The notes under the pieces are model-generated. The model did no database searches. It had not been told where the DNA came from and worked only from the letters and a program-made list of their open reading frames with translations. From Klugiella xanthotipulae (GTDB taxonomy: Bacteria; Actinomycetota; Actinomycetes; Actinomycetales; Microbacteriaceae), in the NCBI RefSeq assembly GCF_006716695.1, contig NZ_VFPN01000004.1:124001-188000 (forward strand): a stretch of 64,000 nt of DNA, given 5' to 3'. Below are positions 45,480-54,257 of the stretch, in pieces; positions within the stretch are counted from its first letter, which is position 1, and every line of letters begins with the position of its first letter. The position numbers were made by a program, and so were the translations under genes.

Positions 45480-45662
45480 TCAGTCTTCGTCGGTGTTGTA
45501 TTTGTCAGCGTATTCTGCCCACGCCTCGGTGTCGCTTTCAGAGTTTTGGGCCTTTTTGGCTGTCAACTCTCGCTCCAATTCGGTGTAGTTGGTGTCCGGG
45601 CTGAAGTACTTCAACTCTCGGGCTACCTTGGTGTGCTTCGCCTTTTGACGGCCGCGCCCCAT
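45480..45662 (-). CDS. DUF3073 family protein
   Basis: 60 residues, with the invariant N-terminus MGRGRQKAKHTKVARELKYF and SPDTNY found in this short, nearly universal actinobacterial family. The C-terminus is acidic. The start ATG at 45662 has AAGGGGG upstream. The function is unknown. It converges on purM, a common synteny. Confidence 0.9.
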   Translation of the reverse strand: MGRGRQKAKHTKVARELKYFSPDTNYTELERELTAKKAQNSESDTEAWAEYADKYNTDED

Positions 45663-45884
45663 GCGAGACCCCCTTACAGTGTCGGGCCTCGCGGGAAATG
45701 AGCCGCGAGGCAGTGTTGCCAATGAGGGACAAAATTAGACTTCAGCTTATCACGAGCGACACCTTGAAAGAGCCGGATGTCAGCAACCTCCCCGTATATG
45801 AACATTGGGGCATCCATGTCTCCGATAGTGATGTCGCCCGCGGCATGGATATTTGTTGGCCTGAGTCCGTGGGCGGTAGGGGTG

Positions 45885-45914
45885 CCCCGATAAGATTGCT
45901 CTGAGATATCGGGG
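45885..45914 (+). promoter_or_regulatory. Inverted repeat that covers the ribosome site of the 45.9-kb gene
   Basis: CCCCGATA (45885-45892) pairs with TATCGGGG (45907-45914) around a 14-base loop. The GGGG of the right arm is part of the SD GGGGAGG (45911-45917), so folding would hide the ribosome site. Confidence 0.5.
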
Positions 45915-45923
45915 AGGCGTCAC

Positions 45924-46577
45924 ATGGTACAGATGCGTCGGTGGGGACGCTGGATGCTGTGGGCTGTCATGGGGATCATCGCGGCGGGACTTATCCTGAT
46001 CGCGATTGTTGTCATCCCGATCATCACGCATACCGATAGCGGGCCCTCAACGCCCGTTCTGGACGGTTCCGTTTCGGAATCCGTCGCCGCCTCTACCGGG
46101 TCGGACGGGCGCGACCGGACCCTCTCCGTGTTTGCGGAGGACGGTGTCACGCCCGCTGATCTGAGCGCGGTGCAGCCCGGTGATCGATTTGTAGTGCGAG
46201 GTCGTGGGTTCGACCCGGCTCAGGGCATTTACGTGGCTGTGTGCGCGAACCCCGGAGACCCCGCGACTAAGCCGGCTCCGTGTCTGGGCGGCATCCCGGA
46301 AGGGGCCACCGAGAAGAAGGACGCGTCGGCTAACCGCAACGAGTTCATCCCCTCCACCTGGATTACGGATGCCCCGGTCTGGCGGCCATTCGCTACGCGC
46401 GGCTACGACAGTGAGACGGGTGAGTTCACGGCGTACCTGCAGGTCCCGGAGGCCACCGCGGAGGGGCTCGACTGCCGCGTTGACACCTGCGCAATCGTGT
46501 CCCGTAACGATCACACGGCAGCGGGGGATCGGGTGCAGGATCTGCTCGTTGATCTGGAGTTTGGCCCGACGAGGTAG
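45924..46577 (+). CDS. Membrane-anchored extracytoplasmic protein, neocarzinostatin-like pattern
   Basis: 217 residues: a short basic start, one transmembrane helix (about 9-35, LWAVMGIIAAGLILIAIVVI), a Ser/Thr linker, and a beta-rich external domain. The pattern GDRFVVRGRGFDPAQGIYVA, VCANPGDPATKPAPC, STWITDAPVW, GEFTAYLQVPEA and LDCRVDTCAIVSRNDHT is widespread in actinobacterial secreted proteins with an Ig/neocarzinostatin-like fold. Cys residues could form two disulfides. The function is unknown. Confidence 0.65.
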   Translation: MVQMRRWGRWMLWAVMGIIAAGLILIAIVVIPIITHTDSGPSTPVLDGSVSESVAASTGSDGRDRTLSVFAEDGVTPADLSAVQPGDRFVVRGRGFDPAQGIYVAVCANPGDPATKPAPCLGGIPEGATEKKDASANRNEFIPSTWITDAPVWRPFATRGYDSETGEFTAYLQVPEATAEGLDCRVDTCAIVSRNDHTAAGDRVQDLLVDLEFGPTR

Positions 46578-46589
46578 GGAAAACCTGAT

Positions 46590-46872
46590 CTGCCGTGCAG
46601 GGCGGGGCGGCGACACTGTGCGCCGAGCTGGTGGCGGGCGACCGCTACTCGCGCGAGATCGCCCTGGGGTGACCGTAGCGGGTTCCGTTCTCCCTGTCCT
46701 GATGCGGTTACTGGAGGACCCAGACGGCGGTGGGGTTGCAGACCCGCGCCTGGAGCGTGCTCGGTCAGCACCTGTCATGGCCGGATGTCTGGCGGGTGCG
46801 CCTCGCTGGCCTGCGCTGCTCACCGTATGCTGAGGTGCGTGAGCGGGCGCTGCGGCAGCGGGTCGAGGCGTA
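46590..46872 (+). pseudogene. Remnant of an LRV/HEAT-like repeat protein
   Basis: The 301-base gap 46578-46878 contains repeat-protein-like pieces in different frames. One frame reads LCAELVAGDRYSREIAL. A second reads SVLPVLMRLLEDPDGGGVAD. A third reads LRCSPYAEVRERALRQRVEA and a stop near 46872. Such sequence (pairs of short helices with VL..LLEDPD, SPY..VR) matches variant-leucine-repeat proteins. No start or continuous frame remains, so it is probably a degraded gene. Confidence 0.42.
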
Positions 46873-46878
46873 GGGAGT

Positions 46879-47424
46879 TCACGCTCCGGGTTGTTCGGGG
46901 GCCGTTCCGTCGCTGCCGAAGAGGGTGACCAGGATGTAGGCATCCTTAAGGGGGGTCTCGTCGGTTGCGGCCCCCGCGGCATCCGTGGTCTCCACGTTGA
47001 CGATGGGGCCGGGGGTCGCCCCCTCGGCGGCGGCCTGCCACGCGGTGCTCCCCGGGAGGAGCGAGTAACCGTTGCGGCGCAGCACGGTGGTGATACTGGA
47101 GTAGGTACCGCCCGCATCCGTGAGATAGAAGCCGTAGAGCAGAGTTGTCGCGGTCGCATCTGCCACGGTGATATCGAACGCACAAGAGGGGGAGGGGAGT
47201 CGTCCGCCGCCGGTCAGGGAGAACCGGGCGACCGGGTGGGGCACAACCGTTGCCCCCGGGAAAAGCCCGACCACGTAGTCGCCGAGATCGTCGGGGCAGG
47301 AGCCGAGCACGGCGGCGGAGGTGGGGGCGACGGTGACGATTTCGGGGGAGGAACAGGCCGACAGTGAGAGCGCACCGGCGAGTCCGAGCACGGCGAGTGC
47401 TCTGTGGCGGGGGCGTTGGGTCAT
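46879..47424 (-). CDS. Lipoprotein of unknown function
   Basis: 181 residues from ATG 47424 (GGAAGG upstream). Signal peptide with lipobox LSLSAC (Cys about 24). The mature part has paired Cys (GSCPDDLGDYVVG and SPSCAFDITVAD), YGFYLTDAGGTYSSITTVLR, and a disordered acidic C-terminus. No family is assigned. It is divergent from the RND exporter, with 145 bases between starts. Confidence 0.65.
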   Translation of the reverse strand: MTQRPRHRALAVLGLAGALSLSACSSPEIVTVAPTSAAVLGSCPDDLGDYVVGLFPGATVVPHPVARFSLTGGGRLPSPSCAFDITVADATATTLLYGFYLTDAGGTYSSITTVLRRNGYSLLPGSTAWQAAAEGATPGPIVNVETTDAAGAATDETPLKDAYILVTLFGSDGTAPEQPGA

Positions 47425-47569
47425 GGGTCCTTCCACACGGTGACGCGGAGAGGGCGGTGCCGGTGCCCTCCACCCTAGTGCTCCTCCCCAACGTGGTAGC
47501 CGTGAATGTTATGCACGCCGATGAGCCCGGGCGCAGGGACGATTCCGTTGGTATGGCAGAATTACGAGG

Positions 47570-50500
47570 GTGTTCCTACTTTCGAAGGCCAGCCTGAAAA
47601 ACCGGGCGCTTATCGCCCTGATTACCGTTGTTGTCGCCATTTTTGGCGGCATTGCCCTCACCGGGCTCAAGCAGGAGCTTGCGCCCTCGGTGCAGTTCCC
47701 CACGCTCGCCATTATCAGCAGCTATCCGGGTGCGGCACCGGAAGTGGTCAACGAGGATGTGTCCACACCCATCGAGACGGCCATCCAGGGGGTGCCCGAT
47801 CTGGAGTCCACCTCGGCGACCTCCTCCACAAACTCGTCGGTTGTCACGGCCACATTTGCCTACGGCACTGACCTGGCCACGGCCGAGCAGAAGATCGTGC
47901 AGGCCATCGGTCGCATCAACTCCCAGCTGCCGGATGCCGTTGACCCGCAGGTAATCGCCGGTAGCTTCGACGACTTTCCCGTGATCCAGATCGCGGCCAC
48001 CGATCAGAGCGGCGATACCGAGAAGCTGGCCGAAAGTCTGCGGCAGTCGGTCGTCTCCGAGCTGGGTGACCTGCCCGGCGTGCGCGAGGCGGCCCTCGTG
48101 GGTGACCCGGGCAAGCGCGTTACGATCACACCCGACCCGGCCAAACTCGCTGCCGCCGGGCTCACCGCTCAGGCCATTTCTGCGGCGATGCAGAGCAACG
48201 GGGTTCTTTTTGGTGCCGGTACCATCACCGAGGATGGCCAGTCGCTCGCGGTCCAGGCGGGTGCGCAGCTCGACGATGTGAAGCAGATTGAGCAGCTTCC
48301 GTTGATCCCCGCGACCGCACCCACCGCGATCCCCGGACTGGCCTCCGCCCCCGCCACGCCCGTCACCATCGGCGAGGTGGCGACCGTGACGCTGGAGAAT
48401 AACCCGGTTGACTCGATCTCCCGGGTGGACGGTCAGCCCGCGCTGACCATTTCGGTTACCAAATCGCCTGCGGCCAACACCGTTGAGGTGTCCACGGCCG
48501 TGCGCGATGCCCTGCCGGATCTGGCCAAGACCGTGGACGGTGTGAAGTTCACGATTGTGTTCGATCAGGCCCCCTATATACAGGACTCAATTGAGAGTCT
48601 CGCGACCGAGGGCCTGCTGGGCCTCGTCTTTGCCGTGATCATCATCCTGCTGTTCCTCTTCTCGATCCGGGCCACGCTCGTGACCGCGATCTCTATCCCC
48701 ACCTCGGTGCTGATTACGTTCCTGGGGCTTCAGGCTGCCGACTACACCCTCAATATCCTCACGCTCGGCGCGCTCACGATTGCTATCGGGCGCGTGGTGG
48801 ATGACTCCATTGTGGTGATCGAGAACATCACCCGACATCTCAGCCACGATACGGGCGAGACGCGCGAGTTCACGATTGTGAAGGCTGTGCGTGAGGTGGC
48901 CGGTGCCATTACCGCCTCGACCGTCACGACCGTGGCGGTGTTCCTCCCGATGGCGTTTGTCAGCGGGATGACGGGCGAGCTGTTCCGGCCCTTTGCGATG
49001 ACCGTCACGATCTCGCTGCTCGCCTCCCTCGTGGTGGCGCTCACGATTGTGCCCGTGCTGGCCTATTGGTTCCTCCGGCCCGAGAAGATCCAGGCTAAGC
49101 GTGCCCGGCAGGAGGCGAAGGCCGCGCAGAAGGCAGGTGCCGCCGCCGTTACCGGTGCCGCCGCCGTTACCGGTGCCGCGGCCCCGACAGTGGCCGCCCC
49201 CGCGGAGGCTCAGCCCAGCCACGCTCTGCTGGAGGATGAGGAACACTCGCGCCTGCAGAAGGGCTATGACCCGATCATCCGCTGGACACTGCGTAAGCCC
49301 ATCGTCACCCTGCTCTTGGCCGTGCTCGTGCTTGTGGGAACGTTTGGTCTCGCGCCGTTCATGAAGACCAACTTCCTCGGCTCCGACGGTCAGAACACGC
49401 TCACCGTGACCCAGACCCTCACGCCGGGGGCGAGCCTCGACGAGAAGTCCGCCGCCGCCAAGACCGTGGAGGACGCCCTGCTCGACACGGCCGGTGTTGA
49501 CACCGTTCAGCTCACGATTACCTCGGGGGCAACCGCCCTGAGTAGCCTCTTCGGCAGTGGCGGCGGAGACGGTCAGACCACGTTCTCGATCACAACGGAT
49601 GCTGATGCCGACCAGGTCGCTCTGCAAGACACGGTGCGTTCCACCCTCGACACGATTAAGGATGCTGGCGAGATCAGCATCAATGCGAGTGGTGGTGGCT
49701 TCGGCGCCTCCTCAGCCATTAGCGTGGACATCACGGCCCCCAGCCAGGACAAACTCAACGAGGCCTCCGACGCCGTGGTGAAGAAGCTACAAAGCTACGA
49801 CAGCTTCAGCCAGGTGGAGAGCAACCTGAGTAGTTCGCGCCCCTACATTGCGGTGCGAGCTGATCGGGCCACGGCGGCGAAGGCCGGTCTCACCGAGTCT
49901 GCCCTGGGCACAATCGTGGCGCAGGCCATGCAGCCCGCCATCATCGGCTCGATTGCTCTCGACAGCTCCACCGTCACGGTCTACCTGGCCTCCCAGGATC
50001 CGCCGCAGACCCGGGCAGAACTGGCCGCGCTGACGATCCCCACGGCCACCGGTGTGGTGCCGCTGAGCGACCTCGCGACCGTTGAGGTCGTCGATGGTCC
50101 CGTCTCGATCAGCACGGTCAAGGGTTCGCGCTCAGCCACGGTTGACGCTGAGCCTGCTGCTGACGACCTCACCCAGGCCAATGCCGACGTGACTGCGGCG
50201 CTCGCCGAGGTGGACCTACCGGCCGGTGTCTCGGCCGAGGTCGGCGGAGTCACCGCCGATCAGGCTGAGTCGTTCTCGCAGCTGGGACTCGCCCTTCTGG
50301 CCGCGATCCTGATCGTCTACATCGTCATGGTGGCCACGTTTAAGAGTCTGCTGCAACCGCTCCTGCTGCTCGTGTCGGTTCCTTTTGCGGCGACCGGGGC
50401 CATCCTGTTGCAGATCGTGTCGGGTATCCCGCTCGGTGTTGCCTCGCTTGTGGGGGTACTCATGCTCGTGGGAATTGTGGTCACCAATGCCATCGTGTTG

Positions 50501-50875
50501 GTGGACCTGGTGAACCAGTACAGAGCCAGGGGTCTGAGCGTGCGGGATGCCGTGGAGCATGGGGCCTCGCGCCGTCTACGCCCCATCCTGATGACGGCTC
50601 TCGCCACGATCTTTGCACTCACCCCCATGGCGATTGGCCTCACCGGTCACGGCGGCTTCATCTCGCAGCCGCTTGCAATTGTTGTGATTGGCGGTCTGGT
50701 GTCCTCCACACTGCTCACCCTCGTGGTGCTGCCCACGCTCTACTTTGTGGTGGAAAACCGCCGCGAGAACCGGCGACTGCGCCGGGCCGGGCAGGCGGAT
50801 ACCGGCTCCACTGTGCCGGACCAGGCGTCGAGCGATTCGGCGTCGAGCGACCCGGCGCCGGTGCCGGTCGAGTAG
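47570..50875 (+). CDS. RND-superfamily efflux transporter (AcrB/HAE1-like)
   Basis: 1101 residues. The start LLSKASLKNRALIALITVVV, the porter-domain motif SYPGAAPEVVNEDVSTPIE, the TM4 signature AIGRVVDDSIVVIENI, and GVASLVGVLMLVGIVVTNAI are AcrB-type. Two repeats of one helix, an external domain and five helices are visible. A long Ala-rich cytoplasmic loop (about residues 505-555), including an 18-bp tandem duplication, joins the halves. The C-terminus is Ser/Asp/Pro-rich. No periplasmic adaptor gene is adjacent, as is usual in monoderm bacteria. The start is GTG at 47570 with GAGG directly before it, so initiation may be weak or leaderless. Confidence 0.9.
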   Translation: MFLLSKASLKNRALIALITVVVAIFGGIALTGLKQELAPSVQFPTLAIISSYPGAAPEVVNEDVSTPIETAIQGVPDLESTSATSSTNSSVVTATFAYGTDLATAEQKIVQAIGRINSQLPDAVDPQVIAGSFDDFPVIQIAATDQSGDTEKLAESLRQSVVSELGDLPGVREAALVGDPGKRVTITPDPAKLAAAGLTAQAISAAMQSNGVLFGAGTITEDGQSLAVQAGAQLDDVKQIEQLPLIPATAPTAIPGLASAPATPVTIGEVATVTLENNPVDSISRVDGQPALTISVTKSPAANTVEVSTAVRDALPDLAKTVDGVKFTIVFDQAPYIQDSIESLATEGLLGLVFAVIIILLFLFSIRATLVTAISIPTSVLITFLGLQAADYTLNILTLGALTIAIGRVVDDSIVVIENITRHLSHDTGETREFTIVKAVREVAGAITASTVTTVAVFLPMAFVSGMTGELFRPFAMTVTISLLASLVVALTIVPVLAYWFLRPEKIQAKRARQEAKAAQKAGAAAVTGAAAVTGAAAPTVAAPAEAQPSHALLEDEEHSRLQKGYDPIIRWTLRKPIVTLLLAVLVLVGTFGLAPFMKTNFLGSDGQNTLTVTQTLTPGASLDEKSAAAKTVEDALLDTAGVDTVQLTITSGATALSSLFGSGGGDGQTTFSITTDADADQVALQDTVRSTLDTIKDAGEISINASGGGFGASSAISVDITAPSQDKLNEASDAVVKKLQSYDSFSQVESNLSSSRPYIAVRADRATAAKAGLTESALGTIVAQAMQPAIIGSIALDSSTVTVYLASQDPPQTRAELAALTIPTATGVVPLSDLATVEVVDGPVSISTVKGSRSATVDAEPAADDLTQANADVTAALAEVDLPAGVSAEVGGVTADQAESFSQLGLALLAAILIVYIVMVATFKSLLQPLLLLVSVPFAATGAILLQIVSGIPLGVASLVGVLMLVGIVVTNAIVLVDLVNQYRARGLSVRDAVEHGASRRLRPILMTALATIFALTPMAIGLTGHGGFISQPLAIVVIGGLVSSTLLTLVVLPTLYFVVENRRENRRLRRAGQADTGSTVPDQASSDSASSDPAPVPVE
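49136..49171 (+). repeat. 18-bp tandem duplication in the RND loop
   Basis: GGTGCCGCCGCCGTTACC occurs twice in a row and encodes GAAAVT-GAAAVT in the cytoplasmic linker. Confidence 0.9.
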
Positions 50876-50895
50876 CGCGGCGAATCCTTACCCCA

Positions 50896-50930
50896 CGAAG
50901 CGCCCGAGGCACACCGTCTCGGGCGCTTCG
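50896..50930 (+). terminator. Terminator hairpin after the RND gene
   Basis: CGAAGCGCCCGAG (50896-50908) pairs perfectly with CTCGGGCGCTTCG (50918-50930) around a 9-base loop, 21 bases after the RND stop. Confidence 0.75.
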
Positions 50931-51015
50931 GCGTATCCCCCCGTTGCGAGCCTCCGGGATCGGGCCGCCTTCTCTGCGCGCCCCAGAAACACCCAGCCGG
51001 GTACCGTCCCCAGCG

Positions 51016-51033
51016 TGTCTGATCACCCAGACA
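51016..51033. promoter_or_regulatory. Candidate HutR operator upstream of hutU
   Basis: TGTCT-gatcaccc-AGACA, an 18-bp palindrome with an 8-bp spacer, 80 bp before hutU. The same arm/spacer arrangement occurs twice between hutG and hutH (59489-59506 and 59558-59575). Confidence 0.75.
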
Positions 51034-51112
51034 GTACCGTCGGGAGGCGAGGTCGGCGGGGGCATCCCGCACGGTTGGATAGCAGGAGACCGACCACACG
51101 AAAGGCACAACG

Positions 51113-52783
51113 ATGGCGTTACCAGGGGCACGGCCCGTGCGGGCCGCACGCGGCACAGACATCACGGCACGGAGCTGGCAGACCGAAGCGGCCCTCCGGA
51201 TGCTGCACAACAACCTTGACCCGGAGGTGGCCGAGCGCCCCGATGATCTGGTTGTCTACGGCGGCACGGGCCGCGCAGCCCGGGACTGGGCCAGTTTCGA
51301 CGCGTTGTCGGCGGTGCTCACCGATCTGGAGGATGACGAAACCTTACTCGTGCAATCCGGCAAGCCCGTGGGTGTTTTCCGCACCAGTGTGTGGGCCCCG
51401 CGTGTGCTGATCGCCAACTCCAACCTGGTGGGTGACTGGGCAACGTGGCCCGAATTTCGTCGGCTGGAGGCGGAGGGCCTCACGATGTACGGCCAGATGA
51501 CGGCGGGCTCGTGGATCTATATCGGCACCCAGGGCATCCTGCAGGGAACCTACGAGACATTCGCGGCAATCGCTGCAAAGCGTTTCGGTGGCACCCTCGC
51601 TGGCACGTTGACCCTCACGGGCGGCTGCGGTGGTATGGGCGGGGCCCAGCCCCTCTCGGTGACCCTCAACGGTGGGGCCGTGCTGATTGTCGATGTTGAC
51701 CGGGCGCGTCTCGACCGTCGCGCCGGTAAGCGCTACCTGGACGTCGTCGAGACGGATATCGACGCCGCGCTGGCCCGGGTTCTCGCCGCGAAGGAGAGTC
51801 GGACGGCCCTCTCGGTGGGGCTCGTGGGTAACGCGGCCGAGGTCTTCCCGGAGCTGAGACGCCGCGGCATCCCGATTGACATCGTCACCGACCAGACCTC
51901 GGCGCATGACCCTCTCTCCTACCTGCCCGCGGGCATCCCGGTGGCGGAGTGGTCCGCGCGCGCCGCCGCTGACCCGGAGGAGTTCACCCGCCTGGCCCGC
52001 GCCTCGATGGCCGCCCAGGTGCGGGCTATGGTGGAGTTCCAGGATGCCGGGGCCGAGGTCTTCGACTACGGCAACTCCATCCGCGATGAGGCCCGCCAGG
52101 GTGGCTACGACCGGGCGTTCGACTTTCCCGGATTTGTCCCGGCGTATATCCGCCCCCTTTTCTGTGAGGGGCTGGGGCCCTTCCGCTGGGTGGCGCTCTC
52201 GGGCGACCCGAAGGACATTGAGGTGACCGACCGGGCCATCCTGGAGCTGTTCCCGGAGAACGAGCATCTGAAGCGCTGGATTCAGGCGGCCCAGGAACAC
52301 GTTGAGTTTGAGGGGCTGCCCGCCCGTATCTGTTGGCTCGGCTACGGCGACCGCGCCCGGGCCGGTGTGCGCTTCAACGAGTTGGTGGCCGAGGGGAAGG
52401 TTTCTGCGCCCATTGTGATCGGCCGAGATCACCTCGACTCCGGTTCGGTGGCCTCGCCCTACCGCGAGACCGAGGCCATGATTGACGGCTCCGATGCTAT
52501 CGCCGATTGGCCGCTGCTCAACGCGTTGACGAGCACCTCCTCCGGTGCCACCTGGGTCTCGATTCACCACGGTGGTGGCGTGGGCATTGGCCGCTCGATC
52601 CACTCGGGTCAGGTGAGTGTTGCCGACGGCACCCCGCTCGCCGCCGAGAAGCTGGCCCGCCTGCTGACCAACGACCCGGGTATGGGGGTTATCCGCCACG
52701 TGGATGCCGGCTATGCGCGCGCAGCCGAGGTCGCCGCGGAGCGGGGCGTCCGCATCCCCATGCCACCACGTATTCGCGACTAG
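51113..52783 (+). CDS. hutU: Urocanate hydratase HutU
   Basis: 556 residues. Urocanase motifs: [20 protein letters not shown] (NAD-binding), [29 protein letters not shown], and the active-site Cys region [15 protein letters not shown]. It converts urocanate to imidazolone propionate. GAAAGG lies 8 bases before the ATG. HutI follows 70 bases downstream, and a HutR-type palindrome lies upstream. Confidence 0.96.
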   Translation: MALPGARPVRAARGTDITARSWQTEAALRMLHNNLDPEVAERPDDLVVYGGTGRAARDWASFDALSAVLTDLEDDETLLVQSGKPVGVFRTSVWAPRVLIANSNLVGDWATWPEFRRLEAEGLTMYGQMTAGSWIYIGTQGILQGTYETFAAIAAKRFGGTLAGTLTLTGGCGGMGGAQPLSVTLNGGAVLIVDVDRARLDRRAGKRYLDVVETDIDAALARVLAAKESRTALSVGLVGNAAEVFPELRRRGIPIDIVTDQTSAHDPLSYLPAGIPVAEWSARAAADPEEFTRLARASMAAQVRAMVEFQDAGAEVFDYGNSIRDEARQGGYDRAFDFPGFVPAYIRPLFCEGLGPFRWVALSGDPKDIEVTDRAILELFPENEHLKRWIQAAQEHVEFEGLPARICWLGYGDRARAGVRFNELVAEGKVSAPIVIGRDHLDSGSVASPYRETEAMIDGSDAIADWPLLNALTSTSSGATWVSIHHGGGVGIGRSIHSGQVSVADGTPLAAEKLARLLTNDPGMGVIRHVDAGYARAAEVAAERGVRIPMPPRIRD

Positions 52784-52821
52784 CGTGGTCCGTGCGGGTG
52801 CCTCGCCCGTACGGACCACCA

Positions 52822-52837
52822 TGTTTCACGTAGAACA
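52822..52837. promoter_or_regulatory. parS-like 16-mer upstream of hutI
   Basis: TGTTTCACGTAGAACA matches the bacterial parS consensus TGTTTCACGTGAAACA at 14 of 16 positions. The two mismatches break the right arm, so ParB binding may be weak or absent. Confidence 0.35.
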
Positions 52838-52853
52838 CACCCAGGAGTCCCGA

Positions 52854-54050
52854 ATGAGCCTGCTCATCACTAATATCGGCGAGTTGACCACCAACAATGA
52901 GGAGACCGATTACGCGCGGCTGCACGATGCGGCCGTGGTGCTGGAGGGCGAGACGATTGCCTGGGTGGGTTCAGCGGCCCAGGCCCCCGCCGCAGATGAG
53001 CGGGTGGATGCCGACGGTTGCGCCGTCCTTCCCGGCTGGGTGGATAGCCACACCCATATGGTGTTTGCGGGTGACCGCACGGCCGAGTTTGAGGCGCGCC
53101 TGGCGGGGAAGCCCTACGCGGCCGGCGGCATTAATGTGACGGTTGCGGCCACGCGGGCCGCGACCGATGAGCAATTGCGCGCTACTCTCGCCCGCCTGGT
53201 CGCCGAGGCCAGGGCGGGTGGGACCACAACGATCGAGACCAAGACCGGTTACGGACTCACGGTTGCCGATGAGACTCGCTCGGCCCGGTTGGCCGCCGAG
53301 GTGGTCGAGGAGGTGACATTCCTGGGTGCCCACGTCGTGCCGCAGGGCACCGACCGGGAGGCCTTCCTCACGAGTGTGACCGGACCCATGCTGGATGCCG
53401 TGGCCCCGTTTATCTCCGCCGTTGACGTGTTCTGTGAGTCGGGGGCTTTCGACGCCGCCGAAACCGAGCGGGTACTCACGGCCGCCCGCAGCCGCGGGTT
53501 CGCCACGCATGTGCACGGTAACCAGCTCGGTCACGGGCCGGGCGTGCGGCTCGCGGTGGAGTACGGGTCGCTCAGCGTGGACCATCTCGGCTTCCTCTCC
53601 GAGGAGGATGTGGCTGCCCTCGCCGCGACCTGGCGGCCCGATCATCCGACCCGTGGCACCGTGGCCACCATCCTGCCCGCGTGTGACCTCTCCACCCGGA
53701 TGCCCCTCGCTCCGGCTCGTCGGCTCGCCGATGCGGGGGTTGTGATTGCCCTCGCCAGCAATTGCAACCCGGGAACCTCGTACACCTCCTCTATGGATTT
53801 CTGTGTGGCCACGGCTGTGCTTCAGATGGGCCTCAGCGTGGAGGAGGCGGTGCGTGCGGCAACTCTTGGCGGCGCGATTGCTCTGGACCGTGATCGCTCC
53901 CGACCGGGTCGGCCCCGGGTGGGGGCTCTCGTGGTGGGTGCCCGGGCCGATGTTCAGCTGTTGGATGCTCCGTCTGCCACCCACCTCGCCTACCGGCCGG
54001 GGATGCCGCTCACCCGCTCCGTGTGGCGCGCCGGGCAGCGCCTGCGTTAA
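52854..54050 (+). CDS. hutI: Imidazolonepropionase HutI
   Basis: 398 residues from ATG 52854 (CAGGAG, 8-base gap); an in-frame ATG at 52821 has no SD. Amidohydrolase metal site [12 protein letters not shown], family motifs [36 protein letters not shown], and [16 protein letters not shown]. It hydrolyses imidazolone propionate to formiminoglutamate. It is co-transcribed with hutU. Confidence 0.95.
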   Translation: MSLLITNIGELTTNNEETDYARLHDAAVVLEGETIAWVGSAAQAPAADERVDADGCAVLPGWVDSHTHMVFAGDRTAEFEARLAGKPYAAGGINVTVAATRAATDEQLRATLARLVAEARAGGTTTIETKTGYGLTVADETRSARLAAEVVEEVTFLGAHVVPQGTDREAFLTSVTGPMLDAVAPFISAVDVFCESGAFDAAETERVLTAARSRGFATHVHGNQLGHGPGVRLAVEYGSLSVDHLGFLSEEDVAALAATWRPDHPTRGTVATILPACDLSTRMPLAPARRLADAGVVIALASNCNPGTSYTSSMDFCVATAVLQMGLSVEEAVRAATLGGAIALDRDRSRPGRPRVGALVVGARADVQLLDAPSATHLAYRPGMPLTRSVWRAGQRLR

Positions 54051-54167
54051 ATTTCTTGATTTTTCTCAGGTTTCTTCTGAGCGCTTTGTGGGGAGACGCG
54101 CCCGAGTGAAACGAGGCTAGCCGTTCCGATCAGGAATTTTTATCCGCGATTAGTTTTTGTTTTGCAT

Positions 54168-54180
54168 AGACTGTTAGTCT
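54168..54180. promoter_or_regulatory. Small palindrome AGACT-gtt-AGTCT in the protease promoter region
   Basis: It lies in an AT-rich patch with TTTTTG upstream. TAGACT could be a -10 box overlapped by the palindrome. Confidence 0.35.
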
Positions 54181-54184
54181 GAAA

Positions 54185-54216
54185 TTTGCCTGCAAACCCA
54201 AGGGTTTGTAGGCAAA
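54185..54216. promoter_or_regulatory. Large near-perfect inverted repeat in the protease leader
   Basis: TTTGCCTGCAAACCC and GGGTTTGTAGGCAAA (15 bases each, one mismatch) are separated by AA. It lies 29 bases before the SD GGAGGA (54245-54250). It would form a strong RNA hairpin or a regulator site. Confidence 0.6.
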
Positions 54217-54257
54217 CATGCGGGGGGATACAGCATATCTATCTGGAGGAAAAACGC

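Noticed and set aside
45698-45904. Possible 68-residue protein between DUF3073 and the 45.9-kb gene
   Set aside because: No clear SD, overlaps the DUF3073 promoter region, and shows no recognisable pattern.
51344-52822. 492-codon minus-strand frame opposite hutU
   Set aside because: Composition is typical of an antisense shadow (His, Gly, Arg), with no SD and no recognisable domain, while hutU is certain.
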